A DNA stretch of 64,000 nt, from positions 52,832,473 through 52,896,472 of the forward strand of contig NC_087062.1 in the NCBI RefSeq assembly GCF_963678635.1, in the 5' to 3' direction. Numbering within the stretch: the stretch's first letter is position 1; every line of letters begins with the position of its first letter. Below are positions 10,044 to 17,122 of this stretch, piece by piece. The DNA comes from Symsagittifera roscoffensis. Taxonomy: Eukaryota > Xenacoelomorpha > Acoela > Convolutidae. Position numbers and translations under genes: made by a program. The notes beneath the pieces were generated by a model. The model worked only from the letters and a program-made list of their open reading frames with translations. It had not been told where the DNA came from and searched no databases.

Positions 10044-10913
10044 TCAATCAAAACGCTTGAATTTTAGAGTCAACACAACTTTACCAGTTCCTGCAAAGGG
10101 CACTAGTCTTCCAGTTTCTGTGCGCAACTGTACCGATATTGATTGTACAGATGAAGTGAATAATTTTTTGTAGTCTAAATTAGTGAAGTTTTTTCGATGA
10201 TTAGGTTCAATGCTGCAGGCACTACCGTTTTTGATGCGTCTATTTGAATCAATGACGCGTAACAATGGGGCCTTTGCATCACCAACAGTTTGGTATTGAA
10301 TAATGTCAATATAGACAAAAATAAGACTTGTCCCACTTGATAAGTCATATGGGAAATGAGATTCGTACAGTTCGTTTCCCTCATAAGATGCATCGAAGGA
10401 GGGTATCATTTTGTAACCAATGTGATATTCACCGTTCTCATCAAGCTTTGCATTGTAGCCTAACAGACTGGGTATTTGGGGACTTGGGAATGAGATTCCT
10501 TCATTTGCGTTCATCCAAATGCTCATGCTATTCGTGATTTCTTGAGGACTCGCATCAAAATGAATTTTGTCTTTGAGTTTTGTTTTTATCTCATTAATCA
10601 ATTGTTCTATAAAAGTGTACTCTCCTGATTTGATAAAAACTTTTTCGCCATAGTAGGGTCTGGAAATTGTATTCCGATTGCCAGCGTTGGATTTACTGGC
10701 TACTACTTCGGATGCTCTGAAGTACGTAAATTCCTCATCAGTAACATTGTTTAATTTTGTGGGGAAAATTATTTCTGAGAGAGCAACTCTCCAATCTCCG
10801 TCTAAAGCTATTTCTTCTTTACAAAAATTTCTAAAACTGGCCAAAGTGTTGCCTGGGAAATAATCCATTGATGCTGTTGAAATCAAATGTACAGTAAACT
10901 CATCACTGCCCAT
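10044..10913 (-). CDS. mCP: Minor capsid protein (penton-like, single jelly roll)
   Basis: The 289-residue protein starts MGSDEFTVHLISTASMDYF, with NTLASFRN and WRVALSEIIFPTKLNN soon after. This N-terminal arrangement (surface-strand motif, NT-x-S-x-F, then W-x-V-x-L-x-EI-x-P) is the usual signature of the Polinton penton/minor capsid family. The rest is strand-rich and ends in VVLTLKFKRFD. The ATG at 10913 overlaps the integrase stop by 11 bp; an upstream TTG extends the frame by nine codons but is not a likely start in a eukaryote. The protein would occupy icosahedral vertices beside the major capsid protein. Confidence 0.82.
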   Translation of the reverse strand: MGSDEFTVHLISTASMDYFPGNTLASFRNFCKEEIALDGDWRVALSEIIFPTKLNNVTDEEFTYFRASEVVASKSNAGNRNTISRPYYGEKVFIKSGEYTFIEQLINEIKTKLKDKIHFDASPQEITNSMSIWMNANEGISFPSPQIPSLLGYNAKLDENGEYHIGYKMIPSFDASYEGNELYESHFPYDLSSGTSLIFVYIDIIQYQTVGDAKAPLLRVIDSNRRIKNGSACSIEPNHRKNFTNLDYKKLFTSSVQSISVQLRTETGRLVPFAGTGKVVLTLKFKRFD

Positions 10914-12138
10914 TTTCGTTATAATCAGCTTTGTTTCCAATTAAACTAAGTTCTTTTTCATAAATTTTTCCGCTGATTTCTTCCTTTTCCGCATCAATGA
11001 GACTGTATGTTGGAGGGTTTACAGTAGGAATGGCAACTATTTCAAAAACTTCGTCTGTAAAAATCTGCTTGTAACCTTTTCTAAAAGGCAAGTCAGTCTT
11101 CGCTATTCGAACATAGTCACCAACATAAAATTTTGGTTTCTGTACCAACTTCGATGAACTGTTTGCAATTAATGAAACTAAAGCAGGTACATGTTTTCTT
11201 GTGACCTTGTTTGGAGCCAATTTTGTTACTCTATTAACGCGTGAGTTAATCGTTTGAACAAAACTTTGTAATTTTTCAATATAACTGTAAGTCCATTCAA
11301 ACTCCAAGTATTTGTACATAATACTTTTCAGCGATCGAATGTTTCTTTCGGCAAACGCTGATTTTTTTTCACTGTGAGTATTGTATTTGATGATTTCTCG
11401 TTTAGTACATAACTTTTCGAACTCTCCTTTAAACTCGGTGCCTTTGTCAACCCAAACTTTTTTTGGTTGTTTTGTTTTGATCATTTTTTTGAAAGCTTCG
11501 GTTGTTTCCTTAGCATATTTGGTCTTCAGGGGTTCCACTCGTAAGTAGCGAGAGAGGCAATCGACAGCAACTAACAAATATCGTACCCCTCGGTTATATT
11601 TAGCCAATTTATCAACATAAGCCAAGTCAAGAGACCAAATTTCGTTGATATCGTTAACAATCACTTTTAGCCGAGGATATGTTTTACGAAACAATCCATA
11701 CTTTGTATGTGATGATTGAGATCTCAGAAATTTTTCAACTTTTTTTGGTGAGAGTTGACTAGCATTTGTTAAATTTTTAACGCTACCAAATGCAGCTGGA
11801 CCTTTCGTGTAGAGTAATTTGAGTTTCTTTTCTTCACTGATAGTAGGATTTCCATTCTTTTGTTGACGTCGTCGCAAACGATTCTTTACTGCTTTCATAG
11901 TTTTTATCATCGTCGTCATCGTCGTCGTTGGTGTTGGGGAAAAATTATTTTTTCTGGGTTTTTCTTTTGTCTGATTGCTTGGTTCTGGGTTTGAGAGTTG
12001 TCGATCGAGTCTTCGAAGAGGAGGGTTTTGATCTCTTCGAGTACTCAGTTGTCGGGTTGTCGTCGGAGACGAAGGAGGAAGAAGTTGAGAAGGGCTTAGC
12101 TGCTTCGCTCTTAAGCGAGCGGAGAATCTGTTTGGCAT
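10903..12138 (-). CDS. INT: Retrovirus-like integrase (DDE, rve family)
   Basis: The 411-residue protein has a low-complexity basic N-terminus (1-100), a helical region with GPAAFGSVKNL (about 113-123) as found before the core of Polinton integrases, and a catalytic core with Asp171 (WSLDLAYVD), Asp231 (VWVDKGTEFKGEF) and Glu264 (KSAFAERNIRSLKS). A C-terminal SH3-like segment follows (FYVGDYVRIAK ... IFTDEVFEIVAIP). It would catalyse insertion of the linear element and so produce the 6-bp duplication seen here. Its first 194 bp overlap the preceding ORF in another frame. Residues before about 100 may therefore be non-native, or the two ORFs may be parts of one product. Confidence 0.92.
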   Translation of the reverse strand: MPNRFSARLRAKQLSPSQLLPPSSPTTTRQLSTRRDQNPPLRRLDRQLSNPEPSNQTKEKPRKNNFSPTPTTTMTTMIKTMKAVKNRLRRRQQKNGNPTISEEKKLKLLYTKGPAAFGSVKNLTNASQLSPKKVEKFLRSQSSHTKYGLFRKTYPRLKVIVNDINEIWSLDLAYVDKLAKYNRGVRYLLVAVDCLSRYLRVEPLKTKYAKETTEAFKKMIKTKQPKKVWVDKGTEFKGEFEKLCTKREIIKYNTHSEKKSAFAERNIRSLKSIMYKYLEFEWTYSYIEKLQSFVQTINSRVNRVTKLAPNKVTRKHVPALVSLIANSSSKLVQKPKFYVGDYVRIAKTDLPFRKGYKQIFTDEVFEIVAIPTVNPPTYSLIDAEKEEISGKIYEKELSLIGNKADYNENGQ

Positions 12139-12784
12139 AAGTGTTGGACACTAAGCTAGGATCAAGATTCAGTTCTTTCAAAATTTGTGGATAAAAAACA
12201 CCCTCAAGTTTTTTTGTGTTTTGCTGTGTATCGTACAAAAAAGATTCAATTTTAACGAGTGTTGGTTTTCCTTGAATTAAAACATATCCGTCAACGTCTA
12301 AAGTCAAGGATTCAACTTTGAACAACTGCTTTAGCACGATGTTTGCCCTTTCCAATTTATTAGCTTCCAATAGCTCTTGAATGGATTCCATAACCTTTCG
12401 AAACACTTCAGCGGTTTTTCCATTCCTTTTTTCATCGTTTTTTTCTGTTCTCTTTGAACTTGTCTGCTGCAGTGAATTGTTTGATTCAAAATTTTTTTCT
12501 GCTTCATCATCACCGTCATCACTGAAATTAGTAAGTGCAGATAAATTTCTTTTTCGGTGCAGATTTGGTACTACATTATTAGGGGTTAAAGGAATAGGAG
12601 ATGTTGGGTTTAATGGTGGTGGAGAGTCACGGCTGATATTTCGTTCTCGAAATCGTTGTATGTAATTGAGTTGAGATGATTTGTCGTTAATTAATGGATT
12701 ATGAAGGATTTGAGATTGTGGTGCAGTTTTTTCATCTGGAGCATATGTTTTTCGAGGAATGAGGATGAATTCTTCAGCATACAT
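11945..12784 (-). CDS. Unknown protein overlapping integrase
   Basis: The 279-residue ORF has an N-terminal MYAEEFILIPRKTYA motif, a Ser/Pro/Asn-rich disordered stretch (about 30-115), a helical segment (about 120-150), a compact region with LDVDGYVLIQGKP and FYPQILKELNLD (about 155-220), and a basic Ser/Thr-rich tail. Polinton integrases in other animals are often preceded by, or fused to, a segment of this general kind, so this may be the N-terminal half of the integrase. The two frames differ by one base and overlap from 12138 to 11945. No function can be assigned. Confidence 0.6.
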   Translation of the reverse strand: MYAEEFILIPRKTYAPDEKTAPQSQILHNPLINDKSSQLNYIQRFRERNISRDSPPPLNPTSPIPLTPNNVVPNLHRKRNLSALTNFSDDGDDEAEKNFESNNSLQQTSSKRTEKNDEKRNGKTAEVFRKVMESIQELLEANKLERANIVLKQLFKVESLTLDVDGYVLIQGKPTLVKIESFLYDTQQNTKKLEGVFYPQILKELNLDPSLVSNTYAKQILRSLKSEAAKPFSTSSSFVSDDNPTTEYSKRSKPSSSKTRSTTLKPRTKQSDKRKTQKK

Positions 12785-12794
12785 GCCTGAGATT

Positions 12795-13085
12795 CTAGTT
12801 TTTCAAGTAAATGTAACACGATTCTCCGATTGATTTAACCAGTGGAATATTGTTTGCCAAAACTTTTCGTTTTTCTCGGATACTAAACTTAGGGTCAACA
12901 ATTTTTCCAAATGGTATTTTCTTACTCTCGATGAAACTCTTGTTAGCTGGAACATGTCCCAGAAAAACATTTACAAAACAATCGCAAAGAAATCTAATAA
13001 AATTTGAATCAGCTTCTGTCAAAATTGATCTACAATGGCGACTATTGAGCATTTGCTTCAATATACATAATTCTTTCTCTTTCAT
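12795..13085 (-). CDS. Small Polinton-type protein of unknown function
   Basis: The 96-residue helical protein reads MKEKELCILKQML, then AD-x-NFIRFLCDCFVNVFLG and a REKRKVLANN block. This layout (an ILTEAD-like helix, a long hydrophobic helix ending NxxLG, then a KR-rich KRKxL motif) resembles a short ORF I associate with animal Polinton-type elements, but no function is known to me. The ATG at 13085 overlaps the ATPase 3' end by 44 bp; the second ATG at 13052 would reduce this to 11 bp, the overlap length seen at three other junctions here. The true start may be the latter. Confidence 0.6.
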   Translation of the reverse strand: MKEKELCILKQMLNSRHCRSILTEADSNFIRFLCDCFVNVFLGHVPANKSFIESKKIPFGKIVDPKFSIREKRKVLANNIPLVKSIGESCYIYLKN

Positions 13086-13734
13086 TTTCAAGAGATGTGA
13101 TAACTGCTTTCGAGGATGGTAAATAGAAAATGGTTGGTGATGGTGGAACTATGTTTGACGAATAACGAAGACATTCTGAAGTTTTGGGATCCAAGTCTAT
13201 CAACAGATGACCAAAATCTTCTTTCGTTGCCAACTGATACGCATGACGGAGGAATTTTGCATTATTCAACTGTCTGCCTAAATAATCAATTTGTTGAATG
13301 TCTCGAGGTGATTTGAACAAAATTAAGTGAGTTGTATTCAAATCTATTGTACGTGATTGCTTACTTTGCTGAAATAAATTGTGCTTGACATAAATAACAT
13401 GAACATTTTTATGTCGACCTGCTGTAGCTAATTTAACAAAATCTTTTTCATTAAAAATTTCTTCACAGGTATCATCAAAGACAATCATACAATCCCGTAA
13501 GTTATTAACAATTTCAAAGCTGGATAATTTTATAAATTCAATATCAAATTTGTTGTGAGAAACAAAGGAACGGTATTTGGGTTGATCGTGAAGATAAAAA
13601 TAAAATATCTTGTTATACGATGGATAGAATGTACCTTTGAGAAGCATTTGAAAAATTAAATCAGTTTTGCCAGATCCTGAGGGACCTGAAACGGACATAA
13701 ACAGACGATCTTTTGTTGAAATGATCTTATTCAT
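13042..13734 (-). CDS. ATP: Genome-packaging ATPase (FtsK/HerA-like, A32-type)
   Basis: The 230-residue P-loop protein has Walker A GPSGSGKT (17-24), Walker B MIVFDD (83-88), a sensor-type stretch VIYVKHNLF then LNTTHLILFKSPRD (about 113-145), and a C-terminal RYSSNIVP segment. These are the marks of the Polinton/virophage packaging ATPase that would pump DNA into the capsid. The ATG at 13734 gives MNKIISTKDR and lies 2 nt after the stop of the membrane-protein gene. The frame upstream of it is only overlap. All catalytic motifs are intact. Confidence 0.93.
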   Translation of the reverse strand: MNKIISTKDRLFMSVSGPSGSGKTDLIFQMLLKGTFYPSYNKIFYFYLHDQPKYRSFVSHNKFDIEFIKLSSFEIVNNLRDCMIVFDDTCEEIFNEKDFVKLATAGRHKNVHVIYVKHNLFQQSKQSRTIDLNTTHLILFKSPRDIQQIDYLGRQLNNAKFLRHAYQLATKEDFGHLLIDLDPKTSECLRYSSNIVPPSPTIFYLPSSKAVITSLENERERIMYIEANAQ

Positions 13735-13736
13735 TA

Positions 13737-14027
13737 TTATAACTTGGGATTGGGTAACATGTAACCAACTGTACTGGATAGTATTGAAAGCCAAATGGCA
13801 GTCTCATCACAACTAAGGTTGTAAAAAGATAATTTTGAAATAGATAAAGAGAGCAAAATGAAAATGAAACAGACTTGCGTGAAAAAGACAACTTCTGCAG
13901 ACGGAAGAGAAACAGAATTACAAAATTTCCAAGATCTGTTTTCGTGAGATAAAGACTTTTCGGCAACACCAATGTCAACAAAGTCGCAATCATTGTTCTC
14001 GACAGTGGTGGTTTCTTCAATTTCCAT
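13737..14027 (-). CDS. Small membrane protein upstream of the ATPase
   Basis: The 96-residue protein has an acidic, Thr/Asn-rich N-terminus (MEIEETTTVENND), a strong transmembrane segment at about 45-66 (VVFFTQVCFIFILLSLSI) and a second hydrophobic segment at about 78-91, ending GYMLPNPKL. A short two-helix membrane protein ending in a LPNPxL-type tail next to the packaging ATPase is a pattern I associate with animal Polinton-like elements. It could be a virion membrane or entry-related component, but no role is established. The ATG at 14027 overlaps the previous gene by 11 bp. The earlier TTG is an unlikely start. Confidence 0.65.
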   Translation of the reverse strand: MEIEETTTVENNDCDFVDIGVAEKSLSHENRSWKFCNSVSLPSAEVVFFTQVCFIFILLSLSISKLSFYNLSCDETAIWLSILSSTVGYMLPNPKL

Positions 14028-14313
14028 GTTTACCCGAAGACTTTTTTTGCTTATTTCTATCAAGGTTGATAGTTACAACTGCATACCAATCGCCTTTTTT
14101 TCTCTCTGATCTATTGCCGTTTGGTTTGTATTTTATTATATATCTTGCTATGTTTTTGTCTGTCAGAAGTATCCGAACAATTTTTTCTACGTTTCCGGTA
14201 CTGATTTCGTCTAATAACTCTTTTGGTAAATTCTCACCTGTTAAACTCACATTTTGTGTGTTTTCTTTTGGCAAAAATATTTTTTTGAAATTTTGAATTT
14301 TCAAACACGACAT
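14017..14313 (-). CDS. Small unknown protein, paralogue of the 14416-14715 product
   Basis: The 98-residue protein begins MSCLKIQNFKK and contains LPKELLDEISTGNVEKI, then YIIKYKPNGN and a strand-rich C-terminus. Laid beside the 99-residue protein two genes upstream, it shares LPxEL, NVExI, a (Y/F)(I/V)(I/V)K(Y/F)K block and an N-x-N, in the same order and spacing. The two are probably tandem paralogues. No domain is recognised. The TATA-like run at 14395-14408 lies about 80-95 bp upstream of this ATG, so it may be the first gene of the second transcription unit. Confidence 0.6.
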   Translation of the reverse strand: MSCLKIQNFKKIFLPKENTQNVSLTGENLPKELLDEISTGNVEKIVRILLTDKNIARYIIKYKPNGNRSERKKGDWYAVVTINLDRNKQKKSSGKHGN

Positions 14314-14370
14314 GTTAGCAACTAGTAATCACACAAGATCAAAAGAAAATGAAGACAATCAATAAATATA

Positions 14371-14376
14371 TTTATT
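14371..14376 (-). terminator. Poly(A)-like signal for the upstream minus-strand unit
   Basis: On the minus strand this reads AATAAA, about 40 nt after the stop codon at 14416. It lies in one of the few gaps in the gene block (14314-14415), so it may end the first transcription unit. Confidence 0.35.
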
Positions 14377-14394
14377 ATGATTCACAAAATTTGG

Positions 14395-14408
14395 CATATA
14401 TATATATG
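14395..14408 (-). promoter_or_regulatory. TATA-like run upstream of the 14313 gene
   Basis: An alternating AT run (catatatatatatgtg) lies in the 102-bp gap before the ATG at 14313. It is the only sizeable gap within the minus-strand block downstream of 14899, so it is a reasonable promoter candidate for the packaging and capsid genes. This is inferred from position and composition only. Confidence 0.3.
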
Positions 14409-14415
14409 TGATTCG

Positions 14416-14715
14416 TCATTTCGGTTCAACAGGCAAATCAACTCCTCGTTCAATGAAGAAAAACTCATATTTTGTGAATTTGTCATGGTTACGATTAGAT
14501 TTGAACTTTACAACAAAATGAGCAGCAACTCTGATAGTGGCTTGAACTAAATGTATTTCCTCAACGTTATCAGTTTTGACTAATTCTTTCAGTTCAGCTG
14601 GAAGCTGATGGTCATGCAAATGAATTTGTCTTCTCTCTCCCAGCTGAGGTTGCAGCCCTTCCAGGTTGAGATTGAACAACGGAATTGACTGGCGAAATTC
14701 CTGGAGTCTGGACAT
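14416..14715 (-). CDS. Small unknown protein, paralogue of the 14017-14313 product
   Basis: The 99-residue protein begins MSRLQEFRQS and contains LPAELKELVKTDNVEEI, then HFVVKFKSNRN and a strand-rich end. It shares block order and spacing with the neighbouring 98-residue protein, and both begin MS-x-L. The preceding ORF overlaps its start by 104 bp in another frame, so either the genes truly overlap or a frameshift once joined them. The upstream TTG was not used. The function is unknown. Confidence 0.55.
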   Translation of the reverse strand: MSRLQEFRQSIPLFNLNLEGLQPQLGERRQIHLHDHQLPAELKELVKTDNVEEIHLVQATIRVAAHFVVKFKSNRNHDKFTKYEFFFIERGVDLPVEPK

Positions 14716-14899
14716 TGTACAGGTGAAAGTAGTCAAGAACTGTAAAAAATTTCCGTAAATTGTCGATTTCGATATCGTTCAGTGTAATTTGTTCGAGTTT
14801 TTGCAGGAGAGGTTTTCCTCGACAATCTAATATGCCTGTCCGCGTAAGAGTAACTTTAATTCTTGGTGTTAAATTGTTTTCAGGACTCTGATTAGTCAT
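14612..14899 (-). CDS. Small unknown protein after the exonuclease-like gene
   Basis: The 95-residue ORF starts MTNQSPENN at an ATG that overlaps the previous gene's stop by 8 bp (ATGACTAA). It contains PRIKVTLTRTGILDCRGKPL and a Leu/Asp-rich stretch (about 30-55). The last 30 residues lie in the overlap with the next gene and look low-complexity, so the true end may be earlier or the frame may shift. I recognise no domain. Start placement is supported by the tight junction, which matches others in this block. Confidence 0.45.
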   Translation of the reverse strand: MTNQSPENNLTPRIKVTLTRTGILDCRGKPLLQKLEQITLNDIEIDNLRKFFTVLDYFHLYNVQTPGISPVNSVVQSQPGRAATSAGREKTNSFA

Positions 14900-15479
14900 T
14901 GAAGCGTAAACCACCAAATTTGGAGATAAGGTTGTTTGCATCATTGGACAGTTCATTTTGTAACCAATCGAAAAAAACTTTGGATTTTCTACGGGTACAA
15001 TGCTTTAATAATTGATGTGAGGGAAGTAAATGAGAATGTCGTTTGCAAATATGTTTTTCTTGACCCAATAACTGTTCAATCTTTGGGCAGCCAAAATCTT
15101 CCAAATTTGTCACGGGTAATTTCAAGTATTCAGCTAATAAAACAGATTTTTGTGTACCTTTAGCAAAAAAATGGGAATTTGGGTTCCTCAAACGAATGCT
15201 GTCAAAAATTTGATCCAAGTATGAGTAAGGGTATTCACCTTCGTCCCAACGAAGCCCGTGTAGAAATTTAGATACCCAATTGTACGCTTTTTTCTCTTCT
15301 TTTGATAAATTGTTGAATTGAACTGGTGGCAGAAAATGAATTGTATCAATTGTATTAGCAGAGCAAACGGAAAGTTCCTTTATGATCAAAGGTTTCTTGC
15401 CACATTTAAATCCTTCAATATCTAAAATAATGAGATGGTTGAAAAACAATTTTTTAGTTTTCTTTCTTTGGGTTAACAT
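14892..15479 (-). CDS. DEDD-exonuclease-like protein
   Basis: The 195-residue product begins MLTQRKKTKK. Its N-terminus has a hydrophobic strand ending in Asp-x-Glu (LIILDIEGF, D20 and E22), the usual first motif of DEDD 3'-5' exonucleases, then a second strand and a region with GLRWDEG (about 85-91). A FFAKGTQKS block (about 115) and NLEDFGCPKIEQL (about 135-147) follow, with Cys/His residues near the end (CKRHSH, HCTRRKSK). A similar layout occurs in uncharacterised proteins of animal mobile elements. An exonuclease role fits a DNA-replicating element but rests on one motif and the fold pattern. The ATG is at 15479; the frame opens with a GTG three codons earlier. Confidence 0.5.
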   Translation of the reverse strand: MLTQRKKTKKLFFNHLIILDIEGFKCGKKPLIIKELSVCSANTIDTIHFLPPVQFNNLSKEEKKAYNWVSKFLHGLRWDEGEYPYSYLDQIFDSIRLRNPNSHFFAKGTQKSVLLAEYLKLPVTNLEDFGCPKIEQLLGQEKHICKRHSHLLPSHQLLKHCTRRKSKVFFDWLQNELSNDANNLISKFGGLRFND

Positions 15480-15488
15480 GACTTTCAC

Positions 15489-15896
15489 TCAACATTCCAA
15501 CAAACGAAATAACTTTGGTTTGAATGCTTTAAGAAATAAGCAAAACGCAATACCTGTCACGTGACCCAGGTAACAGTTTTTTATTGGACAAGGCAAAACA
15601 TATGTGTACCCAGGACCGGTATGATTTTTTTCTTGCAAATATCCCGCTGCGTCATGCAATATAGCATGTATTCTAAGAAACTTGAAATGTTTCAAGTGTT
15701 TGTCGAGCGACGAATTGTCTATTCCAATTAAACCACCATATGGTCTGTTTTTCAAAACAAAATCCAAATTAATATCAGCATCCAAATACAAACAAGTGGC
15801 TAAAAAATACTGAAATCTGACTGATTTGTCTGGATATTGTGATTTTAAGTCTATAAAAATTTCATGAATGAGTTTTAAATCGAAAGTTGAAATCAT
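15489..15896 (-). CDS. Unknown protein with HDAAG and C-x4-C-x2-GH motifs
   Basis: The 135-residue protein starts MISTFDLKLIHEIF. Residues about 40-65 are PYGGLIGID-like, a helix with HAILHDAAGYL (about 77-87) follows, then a GPGYTYVLP strand, CPIKNCYLGHVTG (C103, C108, GH 111-112) and a basic Cys-terminated tail. The His-Asp pair and the Cys/Gly-His motif look like conserved site residues. I do not recognise the family. The ORF sits between the HUH-motif protein and the exonuclease-like protein, so a replication or nucleic-acid role is plausible but unproven. The TTG upstream of 15896 was ignored. Confidence 0.5.
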   Translation of the reverse strand: MISTFDLKLIHEIFIDLKSQYPDKSVRFQYFLATCLYLDADINLDFVLKNRPYGGLIGIDNSSLDKHLKHFKFLRIHAILHDAAGYLQEKNHTGPGYTYVLPCPIKNCYLGHVTGIAFCLFLKAFKPKLFRLLEC

Positions 15897-15947
15897 GTTT
15901 ACTGAACTCAATATAATAAAAAGGGAATAATGAAAAGTATGTATCAA

Positions 15948-16736
15948 TTAAAACTTAACTTTCTCTTCAACAATAAATTTCACAAATAGCACATCAGTAT
16001 CTACATCAAGTTTTCCATATCCACTTGTCAAAATATCCATTATTTTGCAAAAAGCGGCAGAATGGGGTCCATTAATTAAACTTTCAAATCTTTTCAAAGT
16101 TTCTGTATTCATCTCATCTGTTTGAACATGTCTGCTTTCTGTATGTTTCTTTGAAACTGAAGTCGAAACTCTTACGGATTTGTTTGACGTCGACGATGCA
16201 GCAGGCGTAACTGTATTATCAATTCGTTTCTGTCCCCCAACGGCCGGAGATTTCTTGCAAACGTTTTGATTTGGTGAAGTTTGTTTCTTAGATGATGTTG
16301 CAGAAAGCAATAAATTGGGTAAACGTTTTTTGATTGCAGTGAAATCTAACAAATCGAGATTGGCTGCAACAGGTTGTGCTGAATAAGTGAGAGCTAGTTT
16401 AAGTTTGTCAAATAACTCACCGTTTCCTTTGACATCTTTAGCAGGAGAAACTAAGTATTTGAAGCAAGTGAAAATACAAGGAACACTGAAACATTTTTGG
16501 GAAGGAAAAAATTGGTTTAATTGTTCCTCTGAATCTACTTGAATCAATATATGGTAATGAATTTTTTTTTCATTCTCGACTGAAAAAGGGCAATATTCAG
16601 ATTTGAAGTGGCTTCCAAAAACATAATTTTTAAAAGTAGATAAATTAGGAATTTTTTCAGTGATAACAAATTTGAAATTTGGTTGAAATTTTTTGAAATA
16701 ATCAGGTAACACAACTTCGAACATAGCTTCTGCCAT
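15948..16736 (-). CDS. Protein with an HUH-like N-terminal motif
   Basis: The 262-residue protein has three N-terminal motifs spaced like Rep-type HUH endonucleases: FVITEK (23-28, strand motif I), KIHYHILIQV (His60-Tyr61-His62 followed by a hydrophobic strand, motif II) and FKYLVSPAK (Tyr94, Lys100, possible motif III). The Tyr-x-x-Lys of a canonical Y1 nuclease is imperfect. The middle (about 140-210) is Ser/Thr/Lys-rich and disordered. The C-terminus (about 215-262) is a compact helical region. No helicase domain follows. A nicking role would be unexpected in an element with a protein-primed polymerase, so this is a hypothesis. Confidence 0.5.
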   Translation of the reverse strand: MAEAMFEVVLPDYFKKFQPNFKFVITEKIPNLSTFKNYVFGSHFKSEYCPFSVENEKKIHYHILIQVDSEEQLNQFFPSQKCFSVPCIFTCFKYLVSPAKDVKGNGELFDKLKLALTYSAQPVAANLDLLDFTAIKKRLPNLLLSATSSKKQTSPNQNVCKKSPAVGGQKRIDNTVTPAASSTSNKSVRVSTSVSKKHTESRHVQTDEMNTETLKRFESLINGPHSAAFCKIMDILTSGYGKLDVDTDVLFVKFIVEEKVKF

Positions 16737-16750
16737 TTTGTAAAGGAAAA

Positions 16751-17122
16751 TTAATTCGGGTCGTGCTTGAAATCCTTTGTGTTTGAGGAAAGTTGAGATT
16801 TCCTGGCTCGTTTACAGTTAGATTGTGGTTTGTCTTTGTTTTCAACAGTATCAGAAATTTCACTTGTTTGCGCTCGGATTGACTTTCCCGACTTTAGTAA
16901 TTTTGAAAATTCTTCGCTGCCTAAGGAAAGTCTTTGTACACATTCAAATTCAGCGCCTTCAGCTGCTTTTTTGAAAACTTTCAGGAATACATAAGTTCCA
17001 GTTTGGTCATATGTTTTCAATGTAGCACGCACTAGTCTTTTACTGTTTTCCGAAATATCGAAATAGCAATCGCCAAAATCTTTATCTGCATCTGCTGTGG
17101 TGCTTGTTTTGGTTTTATTCAT
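16751..17122 (-). CDS. PC4-like small basic protein (possible ssDNA binder)
   Basis: The 123-residue protein has a core (about 18-80) of alternating strands, CYFDISENSKRLVRATLKTY then TYVFLKVFKKA, ending in a RLSLGSEEFSKLLKSG helix. This is the strand-strand-strand-helix order of the PC4/Sub1 ssDNA-binding fold. The tail (about 85-123) is Lys/Arg/Ser-rich and disordered. An ssDNA-binding protein would fit the replication block. It is the first gene of the minus-strand block, facing the divergent promoter region. The call is by pattern only. Confidence 0.45.
   Translation of the reverse strand: MNKTKTSTTADADKDFGDCYFDISENSKRLVRATLKTYDQTGTYVFLKVFKKAAEGAEFECVQRLSLGSEEFSKLLKSGKSIRAQTSEISDTVENKDKPQSNCKRARKSQLSSNTKDFKHDPN

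Noticed and set aside
15489-15896. Reading the HDAAG protein as a parvovirus-type phospholipase A2
   Set aside because: The His-Asp pair and Gly-rich strand recall PLA2, but the calcium loop and the order of motifs do not match; left as unknown.
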